Positions 26,336 through 35,232 of a DNA stretch of 64,000 bases are shown here, piece after piece. A program made the translations under genes and the position numbers. This DNA comes from SM1-73 sp964588305. Its GTDB lineage: Bacteria; Zixibacteria; MSB-5A5; SM1-73. Every line of letters starts with the position of its first letter. Within the stretch, counting starts at the first letter, position 1. The notes under the pieces were generated by a model that was not told where the DNA came from, ran no database searches, and saw nothing but the letters and a program-made list of their open reading frames with translations. Location: positions 1-64,000 of the forward strand of contig CAZPOP010000019.1 of assembly GCA_964588305.1 (NCBI GenBank), given 5' to 3'.

Positions 26336-27349
26336 ATGAGAAGAAAAATCTGCTTTGTGATTGTGGTGGTGTTTCTTTCCGGTTTGGTAAGCGCGGCATC
26401 AGCGGGTGAATTCTCCAAGGTGGGCACAGCGGGAGCGCAATTCTTGAAAGTCGGAATGGGAGCAAGATATGTGGGCATGGGTGAAGCCTCAGTGGCCTGC
26501 GTCAACGACGCTTATGCCATGTACTGGAATCCCGCCGGCCTGACTGGGCTCTCCTCGACCAATCTCTCGTTGACCAACGTGGATTGGATAGGAGACGTTC
26601 AATTGAACCACGTCAGCTTGGGCAAGCCCCTGGGGGATTATTCCGCCTTCGGGCTCAGTGTGACCGCATTGAGCATGGGGGAGATGGAGGTGACCACCGT
26701 GGAGGAGCCGGAAGGGACGGGAGAGACCTTCACCGCCTCTTCTTACTGTCTTTCTTTAGGGTATGCCCGAAAGATGACGGACAGGTTCTCGGTGGGGCTG
26801 AGCGGAAAATACATCTGGGAGAGAATCTCCGAGGAGAGGGCTTCCGGATTCGCCTTCGATTTCGGGACCCTGTTCTACACCGGCTTCAGAAGTTTAAGGA
26901 TGGGGATGAACATCGCCAATTTAGGTCCGGAGATGAAGATGGACGGTCCCGAGCTGAGCGCCTATCTCGATCCCCAGCCGGAAAACCCCAACTACGACGA
27001 CGTGAAATCCAAGCTGGCGGTGGATCCTTATGATCTGCCACTCACCTTCAGGTTCGGAATGGCATATGATGTGATAGAATCGCCGGAATCCAAATTGACC
27101 GTCTCCATGGAAGCCAAGCATCCCAATGACAACACCCAGCAAGCCAGCCTTGGCGGCGAGTATCTGTGGAAAGAGCTTTTTTCCTTAAGGGCAGGTTACA
27201 AGTTCAATTATGAGGAGGAGGGGCTCACCTTTGGCGGTGGCGTGAAACTCAAAGCCGGCGAGAAGACCAACCTGGATATAAATTACGCCTGGGCGGATTT
27301 CTCCCGGCTGCAGAGCGTGCACCGCTTTTCGCTGGGCTTCGAATTCTAG
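26336..27349 (+). CDS. PorV/PorQ-family outer-membrane protein
   Basis: A 337-residue beta-barrel protein. The ATG at 26336 is preferred over an in-frame GTG at 26327 because GGGGTGA then serves as the ribosome-binding site. The signal peptide ends near SAASAG. The N-terminus 'FLKVGMGARYVGMGEA' and 'AMYWNPAGL' are hallmarks of the PorV/UPF0164 group related to FadL, and the chain ends in '...HRFSLGFEF'. In Bacteroidota, PorV shuttles T9SS substrates for surface attachment. It directly follows a protein with a T9SS-like tail, supporting that link. Confidence 0.88.
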   Translation: MRRKICFVIVVVFLSGLVSAASAGEFSKVGTAGAQFLKVGMGARYVGMGEASVACVNDAYAMYWNPAGLTGLSSTNLSLTNVDWIGDVQLNHVSLGKPLGDYSAFGLSVTALSMGEMEVTTVEEPEGTGETFTASSYCLSLGYARKMTDRFSVGLSGKYIWERISEERASGFAFDFGTLFYTGFRSLRMGMNIANLGPEMKMDGPELSAYLDPQPENPNYDDVKSKLAVDPYDLPLTFRFGMAYDVIESPESKLTVSMEAKHPNDNTQQASLGGEYLWKELFSLRAGYKFNYEEEGLTFGGGVKLKAGEKTNLDINYAWADFSRLQSVHRFSLGFEF

Positions 27350-28505
27350 TGCTTTCCGTCGTTCGACGGTTATTACTTCGAGGTACCTTAAGTCAAAGGC
27401 GCAAGGTTCTGTCTGTCCTCGCGCCGAAGCGAGGGTGACTTCGTGATCCATACCCAGTTCAATCCCCACCCGCCGACCGCCTTTCTAGTGGCTTTGAAGT
27501 TTGATGGGCCAAAGACCTTCTTGGCTCTTTAGGCCGTTGGCACCCCGACAGGTTCTTTCCGGAAACTCAACTTCCTCCCGAAAGTCTCTTTTTCATTTTT
27601 CCGAAGAAGCTTTGCCTGGTTTAAGACGAGCTAAGAAAGGTGAATGATAAGGTTCGGGGAGTTTCCGCATTTTCTCGCCTCCCCGCAGACTAAAAGTCTG
27701 CGACTACCATCTCCCCTCCTTCCATGGAGTAGCTCCTCTTGCCATACCATAGGTTAGCTTCATGAGAGTTTATCTCCTCAATTTAGCCAACCTAAAATCC
27801 CAGAGGAACCTCTTTCCACATGATATTCCGCATATGCACCTGCTACACCTCTACCTAGACCGGCATCGTCCAAAATTCTGGGGAATGTCCAGTAAGGTCC
27901 ATCTTGCCGGGAGGTTTAAGAAGACGATAGGGATACGGATACCGAACCGAAATCAGACGTCTCCTGTTTTTTCGCCCTTAATCACTTTTGCCTGAATAGA
28001 CCCGTATGTTTACCCTATGATGGTAGCGAGCGGCACAATTGGCGGTCAGGCAGCAGGCTTGGCGATTCTCGCAGGCGATGCTCTGCAAAAACCTGCACTT
28101 GAAAAAATCCAAAAAGAGCCCTAAAACTTTTGCCAAGAATTGTCGATAAGAAGAAAGAACGTCCCCAAGAAAAATCGTCCCCACGATTACTACGTAAGGT
28201 TCAGAGTCAATCAAGAATCGGAACTTTCGTCCATCCATGATGATTCTGTGTTTGGCTGCTTGAGAGCCTGAGTCGAGTCTCTACCCTTGGCGCCTTCGAT
28301 TTCATCATAGATCGATCGGCTGTCTGTCAGGATGGATCCGCAGCATAGGATATCCGATAACCGAATACCCGAGAGCTTCGTGAAAAACAACATATTGTCG
28401 AAGGGCTCTGGTGCTAAGAAGCGCAGCCACTTTCATCTTGAGAGTGTTCAGAGACCCGGTATTTGGCGGCCTTTCGACCACTAATCGAAGAGCTTTAGGA
28501 AAACC
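27350..28505. other. Gene-poor 1.15-kb gap
   Basis: No gene here convinces me. Open frames up to about 85 codons exist on both strands, but none has a ribosome-binding site with recognisable product. A frame at about 27996-28123 (+) ends in 'GGQAAGLAILAGDALQKPAL' and looks protein-like, but it follows a stop and has no clear start, so it may be a decayed gene end. A GCAGACT-AAA-AGTCTGC palindrome followed by GACTACCA lies at 27685-27709. Confidence 0.5.
27685..27709 (+). repeat. Short palindromic element (CTAC type)
   Basis: A 7-bp stem GCAGACT/AGTCTGC with a 3-base loop, followed by GACTACCA. The layout is the same as in the three tandem units at 35473-35556 (stem, then GACTACA). Confidence 0.6.
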
Positions 28506-29819
28506 ATGAGAATTGCGGTGTTAGGAGGTGGGCTGAGCGGACTCAGCCTGAGTTATTTCTTACAGGATGACAAGAAAGTCGAGAGGATAGAGATATTCGA
28601 GAAGGAGAAAACCATCGGGGGGCTGTGCAGGTCATTTGAGATGAATGGAGTGAGATACGATATCGGCCCTCACATAATATTCTCCAAAGACCAAAAGATC
28701 TTGGAGTTTTTGGTCAACTTGCTGGGAGACAATCTGCAGAAGATCAGAAGATCCAACCGGATACTCTACAAAGACAGATTGGTGAAATATCCTTTTGAAA
28801 ACGGACTTTCCGCACTGCCGGCAAAAGAGAGGGAGTACTGCGTAAACACGTTTTTGAACAATCCCTATCGGGATCATCCGGCCCAAAACATGTTGGCTTT
28901 CTTTTTGAAGACGTTCGGGGAGGGGATCACCAGCCTTTATCTTCGGCCCTACAATGAAAAAATATGGAAATTCGACCCCGCCTTTATGGATACTCAGATG
29001 GTGGAACGCATTCCCCGACCTCCGGATGAGGACATTTTGAGAAGCGCCAACGGAATCGAGACCGAAGGGTATCTGCATCAGCTATATTTTTACTATCCCA
29101 AAAGCGGAGGTATTCAGACGCTGGTTGAATCGTTCAGAGGGGGTCTGAATTCAAAAGTGCTGATACACGTCGATGATGAGGTCAAGGTGCTGAGGAAGCT
29201 TAATGACAGGTGGGAGGTGGAATCCGGCGATGGCAGAAAAGCCGTTTTCGATCTGGTGGTTTCCACCGTTCCGATCCCAACCTTAGTCCGGATCACCGAA
29301 AGCAATGACAGGATAGGGAGGGCTGCGGATGCACTGAAATACAACTCCATAATGATAGGAATGGTCAATGTAAAAGTAGATAAGGCAAAAGACAATTTCG
29401 CCTTCATGATTCCGGAAAAAGAGGTGATATTTCACCGGTTGTCGAAGGTCGATTACTTGGGCGACGCGTATCGCAAAGAGAAAACGGTGACCTATATGTT
29501 GGAGGTGACTTACAGAAAAAACGATCTTCTGGACACCTCTTCAGACCGGCAGATCATCGAAAGGATGATAGAAGGGCTGATCAAAATAGGCTTCATCGAA
29601 AGAAGAGAGGACGTCAATTTTACCACACTCAAGAGATTCGACTTTGCTTACGTCATCTATGATCTGGATCACAGGAAGAATACAGACTGTATCAAGGATT
29701 TTTATGAAAGAGAAGGAATTTATCTTCACGGCAGATTCGGCGAATTCGAATATCTGAATATGGACGGTGTCGTCAGGCGCTCTATGGAAAAATCAGCTGC
29801 CATTAAGGAGAGACTATGA
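28506..29819 (+). CDS. FAD-dependent amine-oxidase/UDP-galactopyranose-mutase-like protein
   Basis: A 437-residue flavoprotein with an N-terminal FAD Rossmann motif (VLGGGLSGLSLSYFL, E31 in 'IEIFEKEKTIGGLC') and the 'RYDIGPHIIF' and 'VKYPFENGLSALP' motifs found in protoporphyrinogen-oxidase-like and UDP-galactopyranose-mutase-like proteins of polysaccharide loci. It probably acts on a sugar nucleotide or a lipid-linked sugar, and the exact reaction cannot be told. It is the first gene of an operon in which nearly every junction is a short start-stop overlap. No promoter was identified in the gap upstream. Confidence 0.8.
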   Translation: MRIAVLGGGLSGLSLSYFLQDDKKVERIEIFEKEKTIGGLCRSFEMNGVRYDIGPHIIFSKDQKILEFLVNLLGDNLQKIRRSNRILYKDRLVKYPFENGLSALPAKEREYCVNTFLNNPYRDHPAQNMLAFFLKTFGEGITSLYLRPYNEKIWKFDPAFMDTQMVERIPRPPDEDILRSANGIETEGYLHQLYFYYPKSGGIQTLVESFRGGLNSKVLIHVDDEVKVLRKLNDRWEVESGDGRKAVFDLVVSTVPIPTLVRITESNDRIGRAADALKYNSIMIGMVNVKVDKAKDNFAFMIPEKEVIFHRLSKVDYLGDAYRKEKTVTYMLEVTYRKNDLLDTSSDRQIIERMIEGLIKIGFIERREDVNFTTLKRFDFAYVIYDLDHRKNTDCIKDFYEREGIYLHGRFGEFEYLNMDGVVRRSMEKSAAIKERL

Positions 29820-30793
29820 AGAAAATTTTGATCACCGGTATCACTGGATTTGTGGGGAGTCATCTGGCCGATTTGTTGTTGGAGAAAGAGCCGGAGGCCG
29901 CACTTTACGGCTTCAGAAGAGTCAACGCTCGTTTTCGTAATGTTAGACATATCCTCGACAGGATCAATTGGATCGAAGGAGATCTAATAGACCCCACAAG
30001 CGTGGAGAATGCGGTGAAGACCTCCAGCCCGGATGAAATTTATCACCTGGGCGCTTTGAGCTGGGTGACCCCGTCATGGAATATGCCGGCTGCCTATATG
30101 CAGGTCAATGCAATAGGCACGATAAATCTATTTGAGTCAGTTCTGAAACATGGAATTAAACCAAGGATTTTAGTCTCATGCACACCAGAGGAATTCGGCG
30201 ACGTCGACCCTGAAAATCTTCCGATTACAGAGCATTCCGAGATATCTCCGGTTAATCACTATGCAGCAAGCAAGGTGGCGCAGGATGCAGTTTGTCAATC
30301 CTACTATGCCTCGTACGGACTGGAGATATTGAGAACAAGAGCGTTTAACCATGAAGGACCGAGAAGAGACGTGTCTGGCGCCCTGGCATCCTTCGCATAC
30401 CAGATTGCACGGATCGAGCGGGGGCTGCAGGAGCCAATCGTGAAAGTAGGCAACCTGGATGCCAAAAGGAATTTCACTCATGTGAGGGATATGGTAAGGG
30501 CCTATTGGTTAGCCATGCAAAAATGTGTCCCCGGCCAGCTCTATCTTATTGGCTCGGATAATGTATGTACTATCAAAGAGTGTCTGGAAAGACTGATTTT
30601 GCTGTCAACAGTCAAGGGAATCAAATATGAGGTAAGCTCGGCAAGGGTGAGGCCTACGGAACTCAAATATTTAATAGGCGATTGCTCCAAATTTCGGAAC
30701 CTGACAGGATGGAAGCCGGAAATATCTTTCGAGGATACTCTAGGAGACATATTGAATTACTGGCGAGATTTCCTTGACAAAGGACTGTATTGA
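29816..30793 (+). CDS. SDR-family sugar-nucleotide 4,6-dehydratase (GMD-like)
   Basis: A 325-residue extended SDR. It has the NAD(P)-binding GITGFVGSHL, 'WIEGDLIDP', 'EIYHLGALSWV', a catalytic YAASK (Tyr-x3-Lys) and 'RAFNHEGPRR', which is characteristic of GDP-mannose 4,6-dehydratases. The usual 'GSSEEYG' Ser/Thr-Glu-Glu segment reads CTPEEFG, keeping Thr and both Glu. In this operon the likely substrate is GDP-heptose rather than GDP-mannose, as in DmhA of 6-deoxyheptose pathways (inference). It overlaps the previous gene by ATGA. Confidence 0.85.
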   Translation: MKKILITGITGFVGSHLADLLLEKEPEAALYGFRRVNARFRNVRHILDRINWIEGDLIDPTSVENAVKTSSPDEIYHLGALSWVTPSWNMPAAYMQVNAIGTINLFESVLKHGIKPRILVSCTPEEFGDVDPENLPITEHSEISPVNHYAASKVAQDAVCQSYYASYGLEILRTRAFNHEGPRRDVSGALASFAYQIARIERGLQEPIVKVGNLDAKRNFTHVRDMVRAYWLAMQKCVPGQLYLIGSDNVCTIKECLERLILLSTVKGIKYEVSSARVRPTELKYLIGDCSKFRNLTGWKPEISFEDTLGDILNYWRDFLDKGLY

Positions 30794-30795
30794 TC

Positions 30796-31716
30796 ATGGG
30801 AAGGGTCTTGATAACAGGCAGCGAGGGTTTTATCGGAAGGCATCTAACAGTCAAGCTGTTGGCAGAAGGATATGAAGTTTATGGAATCTCGCTGCCTCCT
30901 GCGTCGGGAATAGACCATCCAAACTATCATTGGACAAGTGTGGACATTTTGGACAGAGAGAAGTTGAGTCTGTACTTCAGAAACTCAACGTTTGATGCAA
31001 TGATTCACCTGGCCGCGCTGACAACTCACGAAGAATTGACCAAGCATAAGGAGAGAACACTGAGGATCAACCTTGAAGGGACATTGAATCTGTTGGAGGA
31101 ATTCAAAAACACAGAATCCACCAAGTTCATATTCGCATCCACAGGTAAGGTGTACGGGAGGATTCAAGAATTGCCGTTGTCAGAGGATCATCCCACCACT
31201 CCCATAAACATCTTGGGCAAAACGAAATTGATTGCCGAGAAGCTCATCGACTTCTTTTCCAGTGAAAGCACCCAGCAGTACGTCATAGTGAGAATGTTCA
31301 ACGTTTACGGTCCCGGACAAAGGGATTATTTTCTGATTCCAACCATATTGTCGCAACTGCAGGACGGAAACAGCCAGATTACGCTGGGGAATACCTGTGA
31401 CAAGAGGGATTACATTTTCATAGAGGACGTTGTCGAGGCCATAATCACGGTGTTGGGAAAGGAAATGTCAGAGAACCTGAATGTGTTTAACGTAGGCAGT
31501 GGAAGACCGCATTCGGCCTCAGACATCGTCAAGATAATAGAAAAGATTTTTGCCAGGAAAGTAACCATTAAGGTTGATGAGTCAAGGCTCAGAAAAGACG
31601 AATTTCCGGAAGAGTTTGCCGACATCGGAAAGCTACTGTCTCTTGGATGGTCTCCAAGATACGATTTGAAGGCTGGCTTAGAAAGAACAGCATCTCATTT
31701 TCTGGGAGAGAAATGA
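30796..31716 (+). CDS. NAD-dependent epimerase/dehydratase
   Basis: A 306-residue extended SDR with TGSEGFIGRHL (nucleotide binding), 'MIHLAALTTH', an active-site Ser/Thr region 'FASTGKVYG', and 'RMFNVYGPGQ'. The catalytic Tyr-x3-Lys is not obvious in its usual form: 'PINILGKTKLIAE' has Leu-Gly-Lys-Thr-Lys where YAxSK is expected, so the tyrosine may be lost. I chose the ATG at 30796; an in-frame TTG at 30790 overlaps the upstream stop and would add two residues. It probably works on the same nucleotide sugar as its neighbour. Confidence 0.8.
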   Translation: MGRVLITGSEGFIGRHLTVKLLAEGYEVYGISLPPASGIDHPNYHWTSVDILDREKLSLYFRNSTFDAMIHLAALTTHEELTKHKERTLRINLEGTLNLLEEFKNTESTKFIFASTGKVYGRIQELPLSEDHPTTPINILGKTKLIAEKLIDFFSSESTQQYVIVRMFNVYGPGQRDYFLIPTILSQLQDGNSQITLGNTCDKRDYIFIEDVVEAIITVLGKEMSENLNVFNVGSGRPHSASDIVKIIEKIFARKVTIKVDESRLRKDEFPEEFADIGKLLSLGWSPRYDLKAGLERTASHFLGEK

Positions 31717-33614
31717 AAGTAGTCATTCTTGCAGGCGGCCGAGGAAGCCGTATGGGAGCTTTTGCTGAAGGTTTCCCTAAGCCAATGATCAAGGTTGCGG
31801 ACAAGCCAATCCTAGAACATCAAATTGAGTTGGCAAAGCGATATGATATGAGGGATATAATCTTGCTGACAGGCCACAAGGGAGAGGTGATAGAGAGTTA
31901 TTTCGGAAACGGAGAAAGGTGGGGAGTTAGCATTACCTATCACCGGGAGGAGGCTCCATTGGGAACTGCGGGGGCGGTAAAAGCGGTGGAGGATTGGACG
32001 GACGGTGATTTTTTGGTGCTTTACGGTGATGTGTTGATGGATATGAACCTGGGAAGATTGGTCGATTTCCATAAAGCAAGATCACCCTTGGCCACGCTTG
32101 CGCTCCATCCTAACTCACATCCATATGATAGCGACCTGGTGGACATAGACGAGAATGACCGGATCACACATTTTCATCCCAAACCCCGCCGGAGCGACAA
32201 GTTTTACAGAAACCTGGTTAGCGCTGCTTTGTACGTCTGCTCTTGCGAGATTCTCGACTTTGTAGAGAAAGATGTTGCCAGCGATTTTGGCAAGGACGTT
32301 TTCTCCCGCGTATTGAGAAAAGGCGGCCATCTTTTGGGATATCAAACCAGTGAATACCTGAAGGACATTGGGACTCCAGACAGATATGATGAGGTCTCTG
32401 GGGATTACCTTTCCGGAAGGGTAAGCCAAGCCAATATCTCCAACAAACAAAAGGCCATCTTTCTTGACCGGGATGGGGTGATAAACGAAGAAAGGGACCT
32501 TCTTCACAGGATAGAGGATTTTCGTCTGTTGCCCCATGTCTGCGAAGCCATAAGGGAAATCAACCAGTCGGGATACCTGACCGTGGTGGTCACCAACCAG
32601 CCGGTGGTTGCCAGAGGATTATGTTCGATGGAAGAGGTTGGCAAGATTCACAAAAAGATGGAGACTTTGTTGGGAGAAAAAGGAGCTTACCTGGACCGAA
32701 TCTACTTCTGCCCTCATCACCCGGACAAGGGGTATCCCGAGGAGAAGTTGGAGTTCAAGATAGATTGCCAGTGCAGAAAGCCTAAAGTTGGCCTTATCCA
32801 AAAGGCCTGCCAGGATCTGAAGGTCGATCCAGGAATTTCCTTCTGCATAGGAGACTCGACCACCGACATTCAAACCGCCAAAGCGGCCGGCATGCCATCC
32901 ATTCTGGTGAGAACGGGTTTGGGGGGGGAAGACGGCAAATACCAGGCGAGGCCGGATTTTGTCTTTTCCAATTTAAATGAAGCGGTAAACTTCATCATCC
33001 ACGATTACCCCGTTTTGGAAGAAAAGGCGCTTCGGATCTTCGAGAGCATAAAGAGCAAAGAGCAGCCTCTTATCCTAGTCGGGGGAGCGTCCCGGAGCGG
33101 CAAATCCACCTTCGCCCAGGTGATCAAGATGGCCTTCGCAAAGAAGGGCAAAAAGCTCGAAATCCTCGGATTGGATCACTGGATTCTGGATGTTGACAGA
33201 AGAACCGAGGAGATGACGGTCAGGGACAGATATGATTACGGAGAGATCACAGAGAGCTTGAGGTTGCTATTGCGAGGTGAGGAGGTTGACCTTCCCAAAT
33301 ACGATCCGAAGACCAGAAAAAGAACCGGAGAGGTTGCCCGGTTTGCGTTGAAGGGAGATTTTGGGCTGATAGTCGAAGGGGTTGTGGTTTTGGACATTCC
33401 GGAACTGAGAGAAAAATCGGATTGCTCAGTCTACCTGGGAATACCAGATGGCGTGAGAAAGGATAGATTTATCGATTTCTACTCGTACAAGAATCTTCCC
33501 TCAGAGGGGATCGAGAAATTGTTTGAAAGAAGAGAAAAGGACGAGATCGAGATAGTCAAGAAAACCAGGGAATTCGCTGACCTGGTGGTGGGGACGGAGG
33601 AGGTGCCGGTATGA
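31713..33614 (+). CDS. Three-domain fusion: nucleotidyltransferase, HAD phosphatase, P-loop kinase
   Basis: A 633-residue protein starting at an ATGA overlap (31713). Domain 1 (1 to about 235) is a sugar-phosphate nucleotidyltransferase with GGRGSRMG, 'GFPKPMIKV', 'LYGDVLMD' and 'YLKDIGTP', like HddC. Domain 2 (about 245-430) is a HAD-IIIA phosphatase like GmhB: D252/D254 in FLDRDGVINEE, 'TNQP', zinc ligands CPHHPD and CQCRKP, and 'CIGDSTTD'. Domain 3 (about 450-633) is a uridine-kinase-like P-loop protein with Walker A GGASRSGKST (457-466) and 'LGLDHWILD'. Domains 1 and 2 supply two consecutive heptose steps. The role of the third is unknown; it may phosphorylate a sugar or nucleoside. Confidence 0.88.
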   Translation: MKVVILAGGRGSRMGAFAEGFPKPMIKVADKPILEHQIELAKRYDMRDIILLTGHKGEVIESYFGNGERWGVSITYHREEAPLGTAGAVKAVEDWTDGDFLVLYGDVLMDMNLGRLVDFHKARSPLATLALHPNSHPYDSDLVDIDENDRITHFHPKPRRSDKFYRNLVSAALYVCSCEILDFVEKDVASDFGKDVFSRVLRKGGHLLGYQTSEYLKDIGTPDRYDEVSGDYLSGRVSQANISNKQKAIFLDRDGVINEERDLLHRIEDFRLLPHVCEAIREINQSGYLTVVVTNQPVVARGLCSMEEVGKIHKKMETLLGEKGAYLDRIYFCPHHPDKGYPEEKLEFKIDCQCRKPKVGLIQKACQDLKVDPGISFCIGDSTTDIQTAKAAGMPSILVRTGLGGEDGKYQARPDFVFSNLNEAVNFIIHDYPVLEEKALRIFESIKSKEQPLILVGGASRSGKSTFAQVIKMAFAKKGKKLEILGLDHWILDVDRRTEEMTVRDRYDYGEITESLRLLLRGEEVDLPKYDPKTRKRTGEVARFALKGDFGLIVEGVVVLDIPELREKSDCSVYLGIPDGVRKDRFIDFYSYKNLPSEGIEKLFERREKDEIEIVKKTREFADLVVGTEEVPV

Positions 33615-34594
33615 TAATTGCCAGAACTCCTTTTAGAATCAGCTTTGCCGGCGGAGGAACGGATTTGGAGGCCTTTTACTCCCGGCATCCGGGCTGCGTT
33701 TTGAGTACGGCCATAAATAAGTATATGTATATCTCGGCTCATCCTTATTTCGACAGCAACCAAACCTGGCTGAAATATTCCAAAACCGAGTGCGTTTCTT
33801 CTTACAATGAAATCGAACACAAGTGTTTTCGACAAGTCTTGTATGATCTTAAAGTCAACGGCGTGGAAATCACCACCACTGCCGACGTTCCTGCAGGAAC
33901 GGGATTGGGATCTTCCTCGTCCTTTACGGTCGGGCTTCTGTTGACCCTGTATTCTCATCTGGGCATTTTTGCCTCCAAAGAGAAATTGGCAGAAGAAGCC
34001 TGTGAAATAGAGATCAATAAACTGAAAGAACCTATTGGCAAGCAGGATCAGTATGCCGCCTCATACGGAGGCTTGAACTTCATTAAATTTCATGCGGACG
34101 GAACGGTCTCTGTCGACCCGGTCATAATGAAATCCGAGACCATGAGAGAGCTGCAGGAAAATCTGCTAATGTTCTATACCGGGGACGTCAGGTCGGCATC
34201 TGCCATACTAAAAGAGCAAAAAAAGAATACAAAGAAACGCGATAAGTTTGATAACTTGAAGAAAATGGCCGAGCTGGCCCAGGCTCTCTTGGAATCACTT
34301 CAGAACAACAATCTTTCCCTGTTCGGAGAAATACTTCATGAAGGCTGGCTGTTGAAGAAGACTCTGGCTTCCGGCATCTCAAACGGCGAGATCAATCACT
34401 GGTATGACATGGCCTTAGAAAACGGGGCCAAAGGCGGAAAACTTTTGGGTGCAGGTGGAGGAGGGTTTTTGCTTTTCTATTGCGAAAAGGAAGATCAGGA
34501 GAAGTTGAGGCTGGCTTTGTCCAATTTGAAGGAGCTGAAATTCAGGTTCGACTTCGAGGGGGCCAAGGTAATCTACATCGGAAACAACGAATGA
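33611..34594 (+). CDS. hddA: GHMP-family heptose 7-phosphate kinase (HddA-like)
   Basis: A 327-residue GHMP kinase. The N-terminal RTPFRISFAGGGTDLEAFY is the HddA-type start, the glycine-rich phosphate loop PAGTGLGSSSSF lies near residue 95-107, and the late 'KLLGAGGGGFLLFY' motif 3 is intact. HddA phosphorylates D-glycero-D-manno-heptose 7-phosphate at C1 in the GDP-heptose route. It overlaps the fusion gene by ATGA and is followed by a GmhA-like isomerase. Confidence 0.9.
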   Translation: MIIARTPFRISFAGGGTDLEAFYSRHPGCVLSTAINKYMYISAHPYFDSNQTWLKYSKTECVSSYNEIEHKCFRQVLYDLKVNGVEITTTADVPAGTGLGSSSSFTVGLLLTLYSHLGIFASKEKLAEEACEIEINKLKEPIGKQDQYAASYGGLNFIKFHADGTVSVDPVIMKSETMRELQENLLMFYTGDVRSASAILKEQKKNTKKRDKFDNLKKMAELAQALLESLQNNNLSLFGEILHEGWLLKKTLASGISNGEINHWYDMALENGAKGGKLLGAGGGGFLLFYCEKEDQEKLRLALSNLKELKFRFDFEGAKVIYIGNNE

Positions 34595-35232
34595 ATCGCG
34601 GTGCCATGAATTTTTTGGATGACATAGAAGACTATTTCTCGATGCTGAAAGGTGCGATCGACGCAACGGACAGAAAGAGCATCGATACGGTCATAAAGCT
34701 GCTGCAGAAAGCGTACGAAGAGGAGCGGCAGGTTTTTATCATGGGCAACGGCGGCAGTGGCTCAACCGCCTCTCATCTGGCCTGCGATTTCAACAAGGGC
34801 CTTTCTTACGGAAAAAGAAAGAGATTCAAGGTCATGTCTCTTAACGACAACCTTCCCATTCTCCTGGCGTACGCAAACGACGTTTCGTATGAAAACGTCT
34901 TCGTGGAGCAACTGAAAAACTTTTTCAGTCCCAAAGACTATGTGATAGGAATTTCGGGGAGCGGAAAATCGGGGAACGTGATCAAAGCCATCGAGTATGC
35001 CAACCAGAATGGCGGCATAACCATAGGTTTTTGCGGATATTCCGGAGGAAAGCTCAAAGAAATCGCGCAGTACTGTGTCCACGTTCCCATAGACGATATG
35101 CAGATATCGGAAGATTTGCATATGATACTTACCCATCTGATAATGCACGTACTCGACAGGCAAAAAGCCCTCGTCCGACCCTCTTTGAGAATCCTAAATA
35201 GAAAGATCGAGACGCATCCGGTGGTAACTTGA
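34591..35232 (+). CDS. gmhA: Sedoheptulose 7-phosphate isomerase-like SIS protein
   Basis: A 213-residue SIS-domain protein starting at an ATGA overlap. The motif NGGSGSTASHLACDFNKGL, the 'SLNDNLPILLAYANDVSYENVFVEQL' region and 'GISGSGKSGNVIKAI' match GmhA, which converts sedoheptulose 7-phosphate to D-glycero-D-manno-heptose 7-phosphate. The C-terminal 'DLHMILTHLIMHVL' helix is also family-like. It is the last gene of the heptose operon and supplies the first reaction of the pathway. Confidence 0.88.
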   Translation: MNRGAMNFLDDIEDYFSMLKGAIDATDRKSIDTVIKLLQKAYEEERQVFIMGNGGSGSTASHLACDFNKGLSYGKRKRFKVMSLNDNLPILLAYANDVSYENVFVEQLKNFFSPKDYVIGISGSGKSGNVIKAIEYANQNGGITIGFCGYSGGKLKEIAQYCVHVPIDDMQISEDLHMILTHLIMHVLDRQKALVRPSLRILNRKIETHPVVT

